A stretch of DNA of 7,088 bases from Mucilaginibacter sp. (GTDB taxonomy: Bacteria; Bacteroidota; Bacteroidia; Sphingobacteriales; Sphingobacteriaceae): NCBI GenBank assembly GCA_025934475.1, contig JAICXZ010000158.1, positions 1 through 7,088 of the forward strand, in the 5' to 3' direction. Below are positions 6,758 to 7,088 of the stretch, one piece after another (position 1 is the stretch's first letter; each line of letters starts with the position of its first letter). The notes under the pieces were generated by a model that was not told the DNA's origin, did not search any database, and saw only the letters and a list, made by a program, of their open reading frames with translations. Both the position numbers and the translations under genes were made by a program.

Positions 6758-6881
6758 AATGTCACGAACGAGCAAGGGTTGGATTGCGTGTTAGGGCGAG
6801 GAGGAATCTTTTTAAAGTGGTAATCGGTTAAGCAATTCTGAAAAGATTTCTCTTCGCCGCGCAGCTCGCTCAAATGACATT
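6758..6881. repeat. Imperfect palindromic intergenic element with an 18-bp stem
   Basis: The ends AATGTCA (6758-6764) and TGACATT (6875-6881) are inverted copies. Further in, CGAGC at 6769-6773 faces GCTCG at 6865-6869. The core stem pairs 6795-6812 with 6841-6858: 18 pairs in a row, 16 Watson-Crick and two G-T, around a 28-base loop. The left arm is about 14 bases longer than the right between the outer and core parts (6774-6794), suggesting a small insertion or decay. The right arm (AAAAGATTTCTCTTCG...GCTCGCTCAAATGACA) resembles a dispersed repeat that I recall from Bacteroidota genomes, from memory only. It lies between the LytTR gene and the HigA-like gene. Confidence 0.75.
6795..6858 (+). 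terminator. Possible terminator hairpin after the LytS/LytTR pair
   Basis: The 18-pair core stem of the palindromic element starts 51 bases after the LytTR stop codon and would form a strong RNA hairpin. There is no T-run immediately after the stem; T-rich sequence appears only at 6880-6897, beyond the outer arm. It may therefore stop transcription weakly, protect the mRNA 3' end, or be only a by-product of the repeat. Confidence 0.35.
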
Positions 6882-6900
6882 TATTATATATTTTTATTCA

Positions 6901-7088
6901 ATGGAAAAATTGACCAATATTCACCCCGGAGAGATACTTCAGGAAGAATTTCTGATTCCACTCAACTTAACTCCATATCGGCTAGCCAAAGAAACCAGAA
7001 TACCACAAACTCGTATTTCAGAAATATTAAAAGGCAACCGCCGGATAACCGCTGATGCGGCATTAAGGTTGAGTCAATTCTTTGGCAA
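6901..7088 (+). CDS. higA: HigA-family antitoxin, N-terminal part (cut by window edge)
   Basis: The frame opens with ATG at 6901 and runs 62 codons plus two bases to the window end. It reads as a HigA/VapI-type XRE helix-turn-helix protein: HPGEILQEEFLIPLNLTPYR (8-27), LAKETRIPQTRISEILKGNR (28-47), then RITADAALRLSQFFG (48-62). The family is about 95-105 residues, so roughly a third is missing. HigA neutralises the HigB ribosome-dependent RNase and represses its own operon. In the usual higBA order the toxin precedes the antitoxin, yet the 157 bases upstream contain only a palindromic repeat and no toxin frame. The toxin may lie downstream, have been lost, or the gene may be a solitary regulator. 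No Shine-Dalgarno is seen; an AT-rich stretch (TATATTTT at 6887-6894) lies just before the start. Confidence 0.85.
   Translation, partial: MEKLTNIHPGEILQEEFLIPLNLTPYRLAKETRIPQTRISEILKGNRRITADAALRLSQFFG

Noticed and set aside
4902..6881. The two palindromic elements as ends of one composite mobile element carrying the kinase and regulator
   Set aside because: The two elements have different sequences, no transposase lies between them, and there are no matching target-site duplications visible.
6882..6900. TATATTTT before the HigA-like gene as a -7 element giving a leaderless mRNA
   Set aside because: The motif fits seven of eight positions, but no -33 element is present upstream and the tract is simply AT-rich.

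Overview
The window looks like chromosomal DNA of a Bacteroidota bacterium, most likely a Sphingobacteriaceae member of the Mucilaginibacter/Pedobacter type. This rests on the protein families present (a SusC/RagA-type TonB-dependent receptor, a DUF3078 outer-membrane protein, a LytS/LytTR pair), the absence of Shine-Dalgarno sequences before the genes, AT-rich leaders, and intergenic palindromes of a kind I recall as dispersed in these genomes. The species assignment is an inference.

Layout. The left edge holds the N-terminus of a SusC-like receptor on the minus strand (1-261). A divergent spacer separates it from a DUF3078 outer-membrane protein on the plus strand (547-1458). That gene converges on two minus-strand genes: a DUF2306 membrane protein (1555-2217) and, upstream of it, a secreted M23-like (LytM) protein (2304-3479). 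After a second divergent spacer come an acyltransferase-3 membrane protein (3673-4884), a LytS-type sensor kinase (5012-6055) and its LytTR response regulator (6048-6743, overlapping the kinase by 8 bases). The right edge holds the beginning of a HigA-type antitoxin (6901-7088, cut by the window end).

How the genes relate. The kinase and regulator are clearly one translationally coupled two-component system. The acyltransferase lies on the same strand 127 bases upstream and could share its regulation, but a 73-bp palindromic repeat separates them. The rest looks like ordinary cell-envelope genes: receptor, barrel, M23 protein, membrane acyltransferase.

The non-coding parts are the most informative. 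There are two imperfect palindromic elements (4902-4974 and 6758-6881), a perfect 12-bp inverted repeat framing the 86-bp gap before the DUF2306 gene, and a repeat-rich convergent gap at 1459-1554. Two protein-level oddities are an arginine in the usual first zinc-ligand position of the M23 domain and a HigA antitoxin with no toxin gene in front of it. I see no CRISPR array, RNA gene, transposase or convincing new multi-gene system. No stretch over 300 bases lacks a gene; the longest gap is 262-546.
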